A stretch of 38,208 nucleotides of DNA from Phycisphaerae bacterium (lineage in GTDB: Bacteria > Planctomycetota > Phycisphaerae > UBA1845), in the NCBI GenBank assembly GCA_029260055.1, contig JAJDDX010000003.1, positions 1 through 38,208 on the forward strand, written 5' to 3'. Each line of letters opens with the position of its first letter. Position 1 is the stretch's first letter. A program made the translations under genes and the position numbers. Positions 9,515 through 18,114 of this stretch are shown here, piece after piece. Under the pieces are notes generated by a model that saw only the letters and a list, made by a program, of their open reading frames with translations, did no database searches and was not told the DNA's origin.

Positions 9515-10459
9515 ATGACATTCTCAAAGCGGAGTCTTCTTCCCGTTGTCTGCCTCGTCCTGCTCTCGCTTCTCGGATGCAAGAAAGAAGCTCAAGACGC
9601 ATCCGCGCCGTCCGGCAAGGCTCAGGCCAAGACGACGATCGGCGTCACGCTACTTACCGTGCAGCACGCGTTCTACCAGGACCTGCGTACGGGTCTGCAA
9701 GAGGAGGCTGACAAGCACGGATACGAACTGTTGATTTCCACGGGCGAGTTCGACTCGACGCGCCAGGCGAATCAGATCGACGAGTTCATCGTCCAGCGGG
9801 TAAGCGCAATTGTCGTGAGCCCGTGCGATTCAAGAAGCGTGGGTGCAAGCATCGTCCAGGCCAACGAAGCGGGCATCCCCGTCTTCACGGCCGATATCGC
9901 CAGCACCTCCAAGCGAGGAAAGGTCGTCAGCCACATCGCCTCGGACAACCGCGCCGGCGGGCGCCAGGCCGCTGAGTTGCTGGCCAAAGCACTCGACGGT
10001 ACCGGCAAGGTGGTGATCCTCTCACACCCCGAAGTGGCCAGCGTCACGGACCGGGTTGAGGGCTTCAAGGAGAGGCTGAAAGACCACCCGGGCATCGAGA
10101 TCGTCGCGGAGTTGTCGACGCAAGGTAAGCGAGACAAGGCCGTCAAGGTCATGGAGGATCTCCTTCAGTCCCATCCCGACTTGACCGGCGTGTTCGGCAT
10201 CAACGACGATTCGGCCCTCGGCGCACTCGCCGCGATCGAGGCGGCCGGCAAGCTCGGCAAGATCAAGATCGTCGGCTATGACGCCACGCCCGAAGCGCGG
10301 GCGAAGATCGAGACGGGCGCCATCTACGGCGACGTAATCCAGACGCCGAAGCTCATAGGACAACTCACGATCAACGCAATCCACGGTTTTCTCAACAACA
10401 AGCCGCCGCCGTCGGTCATCCCCGTCGCCGTCGGCGCGTACACGAAGGAATCGGATTGA
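9515..10459 (+). CDS. rbsB: Sugar ABC transporter substrate-binding lipoprotein (RbsB-type)
   Basis: The 314-residue protein has a lipoprotein signal ending in LLSLLGC, with Cys22 as the predicted lipidated residue, then a type 1 periplasmic-binding fold. Family hallmarks are IGVTLLTVQHAFYQDL near the N-terminus, IVQRVSAIVVSP, the hinge region GIPVFTADIAS and GVFGINDDSALGALAAIEAAG. It belongs to the ribose/allose/galactofuranose-binding class that feeds RbsA/RbsC-type importers, both encoded directly downstream (3 bases to the ATPase gene). The bound sugar cannot be read from sequence; the GH38 gene upstream makes mannose or a manno-oligosaccharide a reasonable guess. No rbsK or rbsD is present, so the symbol denotes family, not proven ribose transport. 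The ribosome site is weak. Confidence 0.88.
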   Translation: MTFSKRSLLPVVCLVLLSLLGCKKEAQDASAPSGKAQAKTTIGVTLLTVQHAFYQDLRTGLQEEADKHGYELLISTGEFDSTRQANQIDEFIVQRVSAIVVSPCDSRSVGASIVQANEAGIPVFTADIASTSKRGKVVSHIASDNRAGGRQAAELLAKALDGTGKVVILSHPEVASVTDRVEGFKERLKDHPGIEIVAELSTQGKRDKAVKVMEDLLQSHPDLTGVFGINDDSALGALAAIEAAGKLGKIKIVGYDATPEARAKIETGAIYGDVIQTPKLIGQLTINAIHGFLNNKPPPSVIPVAVGAYTKESD

Positions 10460-10462
10460 CGG

Positions 10463-11983
10463 ATGGTGCCTTCGTCGCCGCTGCTTCGATGCGTCTGTGT
10501 GCGTAAGGCGTTCCCCGGCGTCCTTGCCCTCGATGACGTGAGCCTTACGGTCGAAGCCGGCACGATCCACGCGCTGGTCGGCGAAAACGGCGCGGGAAAG
10601 AGCACGCTGATCAAGATTCTGGCCGGTGCCCATCGGCTCGATGCGGGCTGCGTCGAGATCGACGGCCGAAATGTGGACATTAGCGGCGCCCGGGATGCCG
10701 AACATCACGGCATCGCGGTGGTCTATCAGGAGCTCAACCTCGTTCGCGACCTGTCGGTGGCCGAGAACATCTTCCTCGGGCGCTGGCCGACGATTCCGAA
10801 GACACGACTGATCGACTTCTCCCAGCTCCACCGCAGTGCTACGTCGCTGCTGGCATCGCTCGGGATCGACCTGCCGCCGAAGACACCCGTGGGTGAACTG
10901 ACCGTCGCGCGGCAGCAGATGGTCGAGATCGCGCACGCGTTATCGCTCGACGCGCGGATTCTCATCCTGGACGAGCCGTCGGCCGTGTTGACGCCGCATG
11001 AACTCGAAGCGCTCTTCACGCTCGTCCGCGATCTGCGCGCACGCGGCGTCGGGATCATCTACATCTCGCATCGGCTCGACGAGATCTTCGATTTGGCCGA
11101 CCTGGTCACGGTGCTCCGCGATGGAGAGCACATCTCCACTCGCCCCATCGCCGAGGTCGACCGAAACCGCCTGATCGCCGAGATGGTCGGGCGGGAATTG
11201 ACCGACGAGTTTCCATCGCGTGACTGCCCAATCGGTGAGGCTCTTCTAACGGTCGATCGTCTTTCCGCGGGGCATCGTTTTCGGAATGCGAGCTTTGCGG
11301 TGCGCGCCGGCGAAGTGCTCGGCGTCACGGGCTTGGTGGGATCGGGGCGATCATCGCTGCTCAAGACGATCTTCGGCGCCGTCCGCGCCACGAGCGGCAA
11401 AGTCTGCGCGGGCGATGCGGTCGGACCGTTCAAGAGCCCGCGTCAAGCGATGGCAGCCGGGATCGCGTGTTTGCCGGAAGACCGCAAGCAGGAAGGCCTG
11501 TTGCTCCAACGTAGCGTCAGGGAGAACGCGACACTCGCCAACCTCTCTGCGTACGCCGACGCCGGCATACTATCATCGCGGCGTGAACGGGGCGCAACGA
11601 GCGATCTCATGCGTGAACTTCGCATCAAGGCGGTCAGCACCGAATCCACGGTCAACACGCTCAGCGGCGGGAATCAGCAGAAAGTGCTCTTAGCTCGCTG
11701 GATGGATCGGCCTCATCGCATCGTGCTCTTCGACGAACCGACCCGCGGGATCGACGTGGGAGCCAAGTACGAAATCTACAGTCTGATCAACCGCCTTGCG
11801 GGCGAAGGCGTCGCGGTCGTCATGGTCTCGTCTGAACTGCCGGAGGTGATCGGCATGTCCGACCGGATCGCGGTCATGCACGAGGGCGCGATTACCGGTA
11901 TCCTCGACAATCGACAGCGACAGGCCACGCAAGAGCAGATCATGCGGTTGGCGTCGGGAGAGGTTTGCGCGAATGACTCGTAA
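10463..11983 (+). CDS. rbsA: Sugar ABC transporter ATP-binding protein (RbsA-type, two ATPase domains)
   Basis: The 506 residues form two fused ATPase domains, as in RbsA/MglA/XylG. The first has Walker A GENGAGKST and Walker B ILILDEPSAVL, with a non-canonical signature region (LTVARQQMVEIAHAL). The second has the degenerate Walker A GLVGSGRSS, signature LSGGNQQKVLLARW and Walker B IVLFDEPTRGIDVG. One canonical and one degenerate site is usual for this family and implies asymmetric ATP hydrolysis. The protein drives import through the permease encoded next, whose ATG overlaps the end of this gene by 11 bases. The length is typical (about 500 residues). Confidence 0.94.
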   Translation: MVPSSPLLRCVCVRKAFPGVLALDDVSLTVEAGTIHALVGENGAGKSTLIKILAGAHRLDAGCVEIDGRNVDISGARDAEHHGIAVVYQELNLVRDLSVAENIFLGRWPTIPKTRLIDFSQLHRSATSLLASLGIDLPPKTPVGELTVARQQMVEIAHALSLDARILILDEPSAVLTPHELEALFTLVRDLRARGVGIIYISHRLDEIFDLADLVTVLRDGEHISTRPIAEVDRNRLIAEMVGRELTDEFPSRDCPIGEALLTVDRLSAGHRFRNASFAVRAGEVLGVTGLVGSGRSSLLKTIFGAVRATSGKVCAGDAVGPFKSPRQAMAAGIACLPEDRKQEGLLLQRSVRENATLANLSAYADAGILSSRRERGATSDLMRELRIKAVSTESTVNTLSGGNQQKVLLARWMDRPHRIVLFDEPTRGIDVGAKYEIYSLINRLAGEGVAVVMVSSELPEVIGMSDRIAVMHEGAITGILDNRQRQATQEQIMRLASGEVCANDS

Positions 11984-13028
11984 GACCGATGGCACTCCAG
12001 TTCAGCCTAGGCTCGCGGCACCGAATCCGTACGGTACAGAGACTTCGAGCTTCGTGACATGGGCCGTGCGTCTGCGCATGCCGATCGTGCTCGCCCTTCT
12101 CGTCATCGTGGCCACGATCCTCACCGACGGCGTGTTTGCCAGGAAAGAGAACCTCGTGAACGTCGCGCGACAGATTTCGTTCGAGGCGCTCATTGCGTTC
12201 GGCATGACGCTCATCATCACGACCGGTGGGATCGACTTGTCCGTCGGGTCGCTCGTCGCCATGACGGGTGTGGTGGCCGCGATCGCCATGCGGGGCATCG
12301 GCGCGGACTCCGCTTCGCTCTGCATCCTCGTCGGGCTGCTGGCGGGTGTGGTGGTCGGCGCGGGCTTCGGAACCGCCTCGGGCACGATCATCACCCGGTT
12401 CTCACTGCCGCCGTTCATCGTCACGCTCGGTGGCATGCTCATCGCGCGGGGGCTCGGGTTCATCTTCTGTTCCGGGCAACCAATCTACGAAGGACTCCCG
12501 GAACAGCTTACGACGCTCGGGAGCGGTTTCGTCCTGCCGGGTTTGCTCGGAAAGACGCTGCCGGTGCCCGTGCTGGTGATGCTCATCGGCTTCGCGGTCT
12601 TCTGGCTTCTGCTCGCTCGTAGCGTCTTCGGCCGCAGTGTCATCGCCATCGGCAGCAACGAAGAGGCGGCCCGCCTGTCCGGCATACCCGTGCGGCGCAC
12701 GAAGCTGATGGTCTACGTGCTGACCGGCGGGCTTTGCGGCTTGGTCGGCGTGATGCACAGCGCCAAGCTGATGGCGGCCGATCCGAAGATCGGCGAGATG
12801 TGGGAGCTCAACGTGATCGCGGCCGTCGTCGTCGGCGGGACGAGCCTCTTTGGCGGGCGCGGTACGATACCCGGCACGCTGGTCGGGGCGCTGATCATCG
12901 GCGTACTCAACAACAGCCTGAACCTGCTACACGTTCAACACTTTTGGCAGAAGGTCGTACTCGGTGTTGTGATCCTGCTGGCTGCGCTGCTCGATGCGGG
13001 GCTCAGTCGACTCGGCAAGTCGCGGTGA
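11973..13028 (+). CDS. rbsC: Sugar ABC transporter permease (RbsC-type)
   Basis: The 351-residue membrane protein has multiple hydrophobic helices after a polar N-terminal tail of about 30 residues. The family signature is present: EALIAFGMTLIITTGGIDLSVGS near residues 70-92, later LPPFIVTLGGMLIARG, and a C-terminal AAVVVGGTSLFGGRGTI. This is the BPD_transp_2 permease family that pairs with RbsA-type ATPases. Its start overlaps the ATPase gene by 11 bases, which indicates translational coupling. It is the last gene of the importer operon; two palindromic repeats lie 35-115 bases beyond its stop. Confidence 0.94.
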   Translation: MTRKTDGTPVQPRLAAPNPYGTETSSFVTWAVRLRMPIVLALLVIVATILTDGVFARKENLVNVARQISFEALIAFGMTLIITTGGIDLSVGSLVAMTGVVAAIAMRGIGADSASLCILVGLLAGVVVGAGFGTASGTIITRFSLPPFIVTLGGMLIARGLGFIFCSGQPIYEGLPEQLTTLGSGFVLPGLLGKTLPVPVLVMLIGFAVFWLLLARSVFGRSVIAIGSNEEAARLSGIPVRRTKLMVYVLTGGLCGLVGVMHSAKLMAADPKIGEMWELNVIAAVVVGGTSLFGGRGTIPGTLVGALIIGVLNNSLNLLHVQHFWQKVVLGVVILLAALLDAGLSRLGKSR

Positions 13029-13054
13029 TGCAGCAGACACTTTGACGGCGAAAG

Positions 13055-13093
13055 ACGGGTGCCACGGGTGGCTTGCCCACCCGTGCTTCTCGC
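13055..13093 (+). repeat. REP-like palindromic repeat, copy 2
   Basis: A perfect 9-bp stem, CACGGGTGG (13063-13071) and CCACCCGTG (13077-13085), has the five-base loop CTTGC. The flanks, ACGGGTG before and CTTCTCGC after, match the flanks of the inverted copy at 9409-9449. It begins 26 bases after the rbsC stop and could also slow or end transcription, but no T-run follows. Confidence 0.5.
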
Positions 13094-13125
13094 ACCTTTC
13101 GCACTGAGCTACGTGTGGCACTCCG

Positions 13126-13143
13126 CGCGGGCTGAAGCCCGCG
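13126..13143. repeat. GC-rich hairpin repeat
   Basis: A perfect 8-bp stem, CGCGGGCT / AGCCCGCG, has the two-base spacer GA, the same arm-GA-arm design as the 9421-9438 palindrome. It lies 18 bases beyond the stop of the small membrane-protein gene on the minus strand and between that gene and rbsC, so it could act bidirectionally at this convergent junction. The rest of 13029-13399 holds only the features listed here. Confidence 0.45.
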
Positions 13144-13160
13144 GCTCAGGTTGAAGTGGT

Positions 13161-13262
13161 CTAGAAGACCCACTTTCGGATGAAGTAGAAGAGGTATGCC
13201 CAGACCGCTACTACGACGATCAGCGTCATCAGCCAACGCCCGACTGGTTCCCGTTCCGTCAT
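13161..13262 (-). CDS. 33-residue single-helix membrane protein
   Basis: An ATG-to-TAG frame of 34 codons reads MTEREPVGRW, then the hydrophobic stretch LMTLIVVVAVWAYLFYFI, then RKWVF. A charged N-terminal segment, one helix of about 18 residues and a positively charged C-terminal tail are what a real single-pass microprotein looks like. A GGGGCTCAGGCGC leader could serve as a loosely placed ribosome site. The gene sits alone between the importer operon and the YchF-like gene. Its function is unknown. The main doubt is its small size, since a chance hydrophobic frame cannot be excluded. Confidence 0.5.
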   Translation of the reverse strand: MTEREPVGRWLMTLIVVVAVWAYLFYFIRKWVF

Positions 13263-13399
13263 GCGCCTGAGCCCCGCGGAATACCCGACTCGCTGCTCGC
13301 CCGGCCGAGACGACCGCACCTTCGTATCGTATCGGCAGCGCAGGCAGCCGGCTCGTCAAGCCGATCGTAGATTCGCACGATTGGAGGTGAAACCGCCGT

Positions 13400-14464
13400 C
13401 TAGGCGCTCGAGAGGATGTTGAGGATGTCACCGTCTTGGACGACGTATGACCGGCCTTCGGCGCGGACCTTTCCGGCTGCTTTGGCGCCCTTCATGTCCG
13501 TATTAGCGACGAGATCGTCGTAGGCGACCGTCTCCCCGCGGATGAAGCCGTGCGCCAGATCGGTGTGGATCTTTCCCGCCGCCTCGACGGCTGTGCTGCC
13601 CTTACGGATCGTCCACGCCCGACACTCGTCCGGCCCCATAGTCAGGAACGAGATCAACCCACAGGCCGTATAGCAAGTCTGGATGAGCCGATCGCGGGCG
13701 GGCGTCGCAAGGCCGAGGTCGTCGAGAAAGAGCTGGCGATCCTCCGGCTCGAGTTGGGCGATCTCGGCTTCGATGGATGCACTCAGCGCCAGGCTCGCCT
13801 CAACGTGGTCCGCCGGCAGACCCTCCGCTGTGCCGGCCTCGTCGTCGGAGACGTTCCGCACGCACACGATCGGCTTTTGCGTCATGAACGCGAAGCTCGA
13901 CACCAGCTTGCGCTCGTCATCGGTCGTAAGCACGGACGAAAGCGGCGTTTCGGACTCCAACGCGTCGCGGCAACGCGAGAGCAAAGCAAGCTCGCGCTTT
14001 TCCGCGTCGTGCGTCTTGGTCGGTTTTTTGAGGGATGCCTCGAGCTTTTCGACCCGTGTGGTCACGGTGTCTAGATCGGCAAAGATGAGTTCGTCCCACA
14101 TCGCGGTGAAGTCGGCTGCGGCATCCACGCGATCCTTGTGCGCAGGCACGGCATCATTTGCGAAATCGCGAACCACGACCACCAGCAGCTCCGCCTGCCG
14201 CGCGATCGGCAGGAATTTCCGCCAGTCCTCGCGGCCATGGGCGTCTTCCGGTGAGCAGCCGGGCACATCGTAGAACTCGATCGTCGCTTCGATCGTCTTT
14301 TTGGGTTTGCACAGGGCTGTCAGATGGGTGAGGCGTTCATCCGGCACCTTCACGACGGCCTGGTGGACCTCGGGCGGAGCGTATGGATCAACGGCTTTGC
14401 CGGTGACGGCCGCGTAGAGGGTCGACTTTCCCGACTTCGGCAGGCCGACAAACATGACCTTCAT
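13400..14464 (-). CDS. YchF-like P-loop NTPase with C-terminal TGS domain
   Basis: This 354-residue protein has a TRAFAC-class P-loop, GLPKSGKST at 7-15, a G3-type DVPG, a central helical insert (about 130-170), a NVSDDE segment where YchF has its NxxE base-recognition motif, and a C-terminal TGS/DUF933 domain (DECRAWTIRKGSTAVEAAGKIHTD, then KAAGKVRAEGRSYVVQDGD). The C-terminal part matches universal YchF (OLA1), a ribosome-associated ATPase. The N-terminal part departs from it: the usual GLPNVGKST and DIAGLVKGAS segments are altered. I call it a divergent YchF paralogue and do not assign the symbol. GAGGGA precedes the ATG at good spacing. It lies 36 bases after the GreA-fusion gene and is probably co-transcribed with it. 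Confidence 0.85.
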   Translation of the reverse strand: MKVMFVGLPKSGKSTLYAAVTGKAVDPYAPPEVHQAVVKVPDERLTHLTALCKPKKTIEATIEFYDVPGCSPEDAHGREDWRKFLPIARQAELLVVVVRDFANDAVPAHKDRVDAAADFTAMWDELIFADLDTVTTRVEKLEASLKKPTKTHDAEKRELALLSRCRDALESETPLSSVLTTDDERKLVSSFAFMTQKPIVCVRNVSDDEAGTAEGLPADHVEASLALSASIEAEIAQLEPEDRQLFLDDLGLATPARDRLIQTCYTACGLISFLTMGPDECRAWTIRKGSTAVEAAGKIHTDLAHGFIRGETVAYDDLVANTDMKGAKAAGKVRAEGRSYVVQDGDILNILSSA

Positions 14465-14500
14465 GGATGTTCCCTCATACCTGCGGCCGACCCAACGGTA

Positions 14501-16723
14501 TCACTCGCTCGTGGCGTGAGCTTCCTGCTCGTTGAGGGCATCGGCGATTTCGACAACCTCGTACTGCCCCTGCGCCGAACTGTGGTCAAACTCGACGGTG
14601 TCACCGATTTTGATGCCGAGCACCTTCTGGGCGAGCGGCGCCTTGTAGTTGTACCAGCCCTTCTCGCCATCCGAATCCCATGCCCCCACGAGCGTCATCT
14701 CATAAGTGTCGCCGTCGCTGACTCGTTTGAAAACGGCGCGCGTACAAATCCCGATGCAATCGGTCGCCACACTCGCCGGATCGATGATCTTGGCTGCGGC
14801 CATCTCCGAGTTCATCTGCGCCAGGCGTCCTCGGAGCAAGTCCCGCTCTTCCAGCGCGAACTTGTATTCGGAATTTTCGCTAAGGTCGCCGTGCTCGGCG
14901 GCCCGTCCGATCGCCTTGGCGTTGTCCCGCATTTTCACGTTGACGTGGTGGTCAATCTCGTCCTGCTTTTTGAGGAGGCTGGCGCGGGTCACCCATAGCA
15001 CGTCAACTTGCGCCCAAGGGGGTGTCGGCGGCTTGTTGTCCACAATTGGGAACTTCACCTCCATGTGTTTGAGCAGATCCTCTCGGACGGCGCGTCCGAG
15101 GCTATCGAGGCGCTTGATTTGCGTGCGCAGGGCGTTGGCCATACCCGGCTCGATCGTCGCGAGACACTCTCTGTAGCGCTCGTACCTCCGCGCGGAGAGT
15201 ACCGGCCGCCCGCGCTGGGCGATCTTCTTGACGGCGTCCTTGGAGAGCAGGTCGCTACGACGGCTGTCCTCGAGTCCCCGCAGAAGGCGGGAAAACAGCG
15301 TCAGGGGCGCCGTCTGGGGAATCGCCGGCCCGGCGGCCGGGCCGTTCCAAAGCCACGCCAAAGCCTCAAAATGAGCAATCGGTGAAGCCAAAATCACATC
15401 GACCACGGCCTGAAAGTCCGCCTCGGTTGTTCCTGCGTCGGCAAGTCGCTTCGCCTCGCGGTCACACGCCGTCATGGGGAAGGTCGGAAGTAGCGTCTGG
15501 AGCTGTGCCTGCCAATCGTCAGGATGAGCCTCCACCAACGTCCGACACGCGACTTCGTGCAGCGAATCGGTACTGAGCTGTTCGAACAGTACGGCCGGAT
15601 CGGGAGTCGATTTGAAGAGCTCGACCGCTCCGTCCTTCGCGTTGTCGACGCCTGCGGACTCGCCGGCTCGCCGCACGATGATCCAGAGAAGCGCGGATCT
15701 CGACCGATCCGCCCCTTTGAGCTTCTTCGCCTTCGCGACGAGCTTCTCGTAACAACTCGTGAGCGCGTCAGGCGAGGGATCCTCGCCGCGCGCATTACAC
15801 CCGGCCAAGTAAGCGTCCACAGCCTCGAGTTGCTTAACAGGATCGTGCAGCTTGTCAAAACCGGCGAGGTGCACATGTTCGGCCGTGACCGCCTCATCCA
15901 GCACGGTGATTGTATAGGGAGCGCGGCGGTCGATCTGCACGTTCGGGAATCGCTTGACGGCGGCACGCGCCTTGGTCCACCACTTCTTCCAGTCGTCCTC
16001 GGTAAGCAGCCGCGGCACCAGGATCATCTCGAGTGCTTCGCGCCCCAGCTTGTTGCCGTGCTTCTGGCACAGCGAAATGACGATCGTCGCGGGGTCGTCC
16101 GCCAGTTTCTTCAGCAGATCGTCCCGGGCAAACTGGCACATCACGTGGAAGTCGTCGGCTGCCGCCGGTTCGAATCGATCGGCAAGAAGTACGGCTCCGA
16201 TCTGCTCCACATCCCGCCCGACCGTGATCGTGTATTCCCAGGCAGACCGATCCACTTCATCAATTCGAGCGGCTGCGTGGTCGTCGCGACCGATAAGGAA
16301 GTCGCCGGCATCGACCGCCAGGCAGAGGTCCAGCGTCCTAAGGGCCCGTCGTACCGGCCTGCCGCCGGGCAGCCCGGACTCGGTGAGCAGTGCCTCGATC
16401 CCCTCACGCTCGCCGTACACCTTTCGGTAAAGGCCCGTCACTTCGCCGCGGAGTTCCTCGTTGTTACCCACGGCCAACAGGTACGCAGAAGCCACGGGCA
16501 GTGCATCCTCGGGGGCATGCTTCGCCGAGAACGTTTCGATGGCGGCCCACGCCAGCGCCGCGGCCTGCTCTGCGCGACCTTGGCGAACCAACTCGGCCAG
16601 GACCGTGCTGTATTCTTCGAGGCCCTCGAGGGATGAGTCACGCTCAAACAGCCCCATCCATTCCTCTTCCACCGTGCGGGCGTTCCCGCCGCCAACTAGC
16701 TGGATCAACGATTCAGGTCGCAT
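14501..16723 (-). CDS. GreA/GreB-family transcript-cleavage factor fused to a large N-terminal helical domain
   Basis: The 740 residues end in a complete GreA-like module (about 574-740): an N-terminal coiled coil carrying the tip motif GDLSENSEY (acidic residues Asp613 and Glu616) and a C-terminal FKBP-like domain with YKAPLAQKVLG followed by GDTVEF. GreA factors enter the RNA polymerase secondary channel and stimulate cleavage of backtracked RNA; the tip acids are kept, so activity is likely. The first 570 residues are mostly predicted helices rich in Leu, Ala and charged residues, with TPR/HEAT-like periodicity and no recognised enzymatic motif. Ordinary GreA is about 160 residues, so this is a large fusion of the type annotated in planctomycetes. 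The start is the ATG at 16723; Shine-Dalgarno weak. The YchF-like gene follows. Confidence 0.88.
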   Translation of the reverse strand: MRPESLIQLVGGGNARTVEEEWMGLFERDSSLEGLEEYSTVLAELVRQGRAEQAAALAWAAIETFSAKHAPEDALPVASAYLLAVGNNEELRGEVTGLYRKVYGEREGIEALLTESGLPGGRPVRRALRTLDLCLAVDAGDFLIGRDDHAAARIDEVDRSAWEYTITVGRDVEQIGAVLLADRFEPAAADDFHVMCQFARDDLLKKLADDPATIVISLCQKHGNKLGREALEMILVPRLLTEDDWKKWWTKARAAVKRFPNVQIDRRAPYTITVLDEAVTAEHVHLAGFDKLHDPVKQLEAVDAYLAGCNARGEDPSPDALTSCYEKLVAKAKKLKGADRSRSALLWIIVRRAGESAGVDNAKDGAVELFKSTPDPAVLFEQLSTDSLHEVACRTLVEAHPDDWQAQLQTLLPTFPMTACDREAKRLADAGTTEADFQAVVDVILASPIAHFEALAWLWNGPAAGPAIPQTAPLTLFSRLLRGLEDSRRSDLLSKDAVKKIAQRGRPVLSARRYERYRECLATIEPGMANALRTQIKRLDSLGRAVREDLLKHMEVKFPIVDNKPPTPPWAQVDVLWVTRASLLKKQDEIDHHVNVKMRDNAKAIGRAAEHGDLSENSEYKFALEERDLLRGRLAQMNSEMAAAKIIDPASVATDCIGICTRAVFKRVSDGDTYEMTLVGAWDSDGEKGWYNYKAPLAQKVLGIKIGDTVEFDHSSAQGQYEVVEIADALNEQEAHATSE

Positions 16724-16893
16724 GTTCTATCCATCAAACTCCGGCAGTACGATTCATACAAATGCAGAGCCCCGTATTGTGGCATGGATCGCCGTCGTTG
16801 TCGAGACGGGTCGGGGCCTCGTTTTCAAGGCGGTGCAAGGATGATCGGACTTGAAACCGAGCTGACGAGACAGAATAGACGCCCTCCCCGAGC

Positions 16894-18114
16894 CTACGAA
16901 GGTTGAATGGACGGATTCGAGCGAACCGCAGTAGACACCGAGTCACCGGCGTGGAACTCCACATCTGATTGGCGGTCGGCAGTAACTGCGCTAGCCGCAG
17001 CATCCCGATAGGCGTCGTGGAACCGCGAAGCGGTGACGGACCAAGCGAACTGACGAGCCCGGTCGCGTCCTCCGCGAATCAGAGCCGCTCGCTCGGGCGA
17101 CGCATCCGCCAGCGTATCCAGAGCCGCACACACGGCGGCGGCATCGTCGGCATCCACCAGCATTCCGGAATCGCCCACGACCTCGGGAAGTGAGGCACAG
17201 CGGCTCGCGATCACGGGACAACCGTGCGCCATCGCCTCGAGAACGGGAAGCCCGAAACCTTCGTCGCCCGACAGCATGAGCAGAGCGTGCGCATGTCGGT
17301 ACTGTCGCGATAGCTCGGCATCGTCTACGGCCCCGAGAAAACGGACACGGGACCGGTCAGACACGTCGCTCAACGCCGCGGACGCGTCGGCGCAGAGCGA
17401 CGATTCGTTTCCCGTCAGCCTCAGCTCGTACGAGTCGCCGTTGGCTTTCCAGAACCGCTCCATGGCTCGAAGAACCGCCGCCACGTTCTTGCGACACTCG
17501 TGGCCGCCGACGTAGAGCACGTAGCGGCGCCCCGGCGACACGATGTCGCTCGGCTCGCCTTCGGGAAGATCAACACCGTTGTGTATCGTCCTGACCTGCC
17601 GCCGCAATACGGGCAACGTCGAGATGACCTGTTGCCGCACGTAATCGCTGACCGTCGTCACGAGTGTGGCTCGACGGGCCGAAGCGCGAATCGCGCGGCG
17701 ATAGCACCGCTGCTGAAGGCGCGTGGCGAAGTGCCCGGCGGGCGTAAACCACGGAATCAAGTCATGAATCGTCAACACGACCGGCACCGGGCTCAGTGCC
17801 GGCACGCCGGTATTCCACGTGGCGTGGAACACATCGACATTTGCCGCCTTGATCAGCCTGCGGAGCTGCATGCCTTCCCATCGCAGGCGGCGCCCGGCTG
17901 TGCGGTCTCGCTTGGCGAAGCCGGACGGAACCACTTCGATGTCGTCGCGGTCAAGCCAGGGCTCGTAGGCCTCGGCGCCGCAGAGTGCGACAACTTGCAC
18001 GCCGTGAGTGCGAGCAAGGTGATCGGTAAGCCGCGTGACGAATCTCGCCACGCCGGAGAAACGCCCAATCAGCATCCGGGCGTCAATCATCACGCGTAAC
18101 GGTGACGGGCTCAC
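16894..18114 (-). CDS. GT4-family glycosyltransferase
   Basis: The 406-residue protein has a GT-B fold: an N-terminal half beginning RVMIDARMLIGRFSGVARF, the inter-domain stretch RTIHNGVDLPEG, and the C-terminal donor-binding half with YVLYVGGHECRKN and the E-x7-E motif region DEGFGLPVLEAMAHGCPVIAS. These are hallmarks of retaining GT4 enzymes that transfer sugars from nucleotide-sugar donors. The GTG start overlaps the TGA stop of the upstream methyltransferase (GTGA at 18111-18114), so translation is coupled. It is the last gene of the cluster. Donor and acceptor are unknown; a cytoplasmic role in building the exported glycan is inferred from the neighbours. Confidence 0.92.
   Translation of the reverse strand: MSPSPLRVMIDARMLIGRFSGVARFVTRLTDHLARTHGVQVVALCGAEAYEPWLDRDDIEVVPSGFAKRDRTAGRRLRWEGMQLRRLIKAANVDVFHATWNTGVPALSPVPVVLTIHDLIPWFTPAGHFATRLQQRCYRRAIRASARRATLVTTVSDYVRQQVISTLPVLRRQVRTIHNGVDLPEGEPSDIVSPGRRYVLYVGGHECRKNVAAVLRAMERFWKANGDSYELRLTGNESSLCADASAALSDVSDRSRVRFLGAVDDAELSRQYRHAHALLMLSGDEGFGLPVLEAMAHGCPVIASRCASLPEVVGDSGMLVDADDAAAVCAALDTLADASPERAALIRGGRDRARQFAWSVTASRFHDAYRDAAASAVTADRQSDVEFHAGDSVSTAVRSNPSIQPS

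Noticed and set aside
15524-16636. Plus-strand frame of 370 codons inside the GreA-fusion gene
   Set aside because: Antisense to the N-terminal part of a gene with a defined GreA end; no motif or ribosome site supports it.
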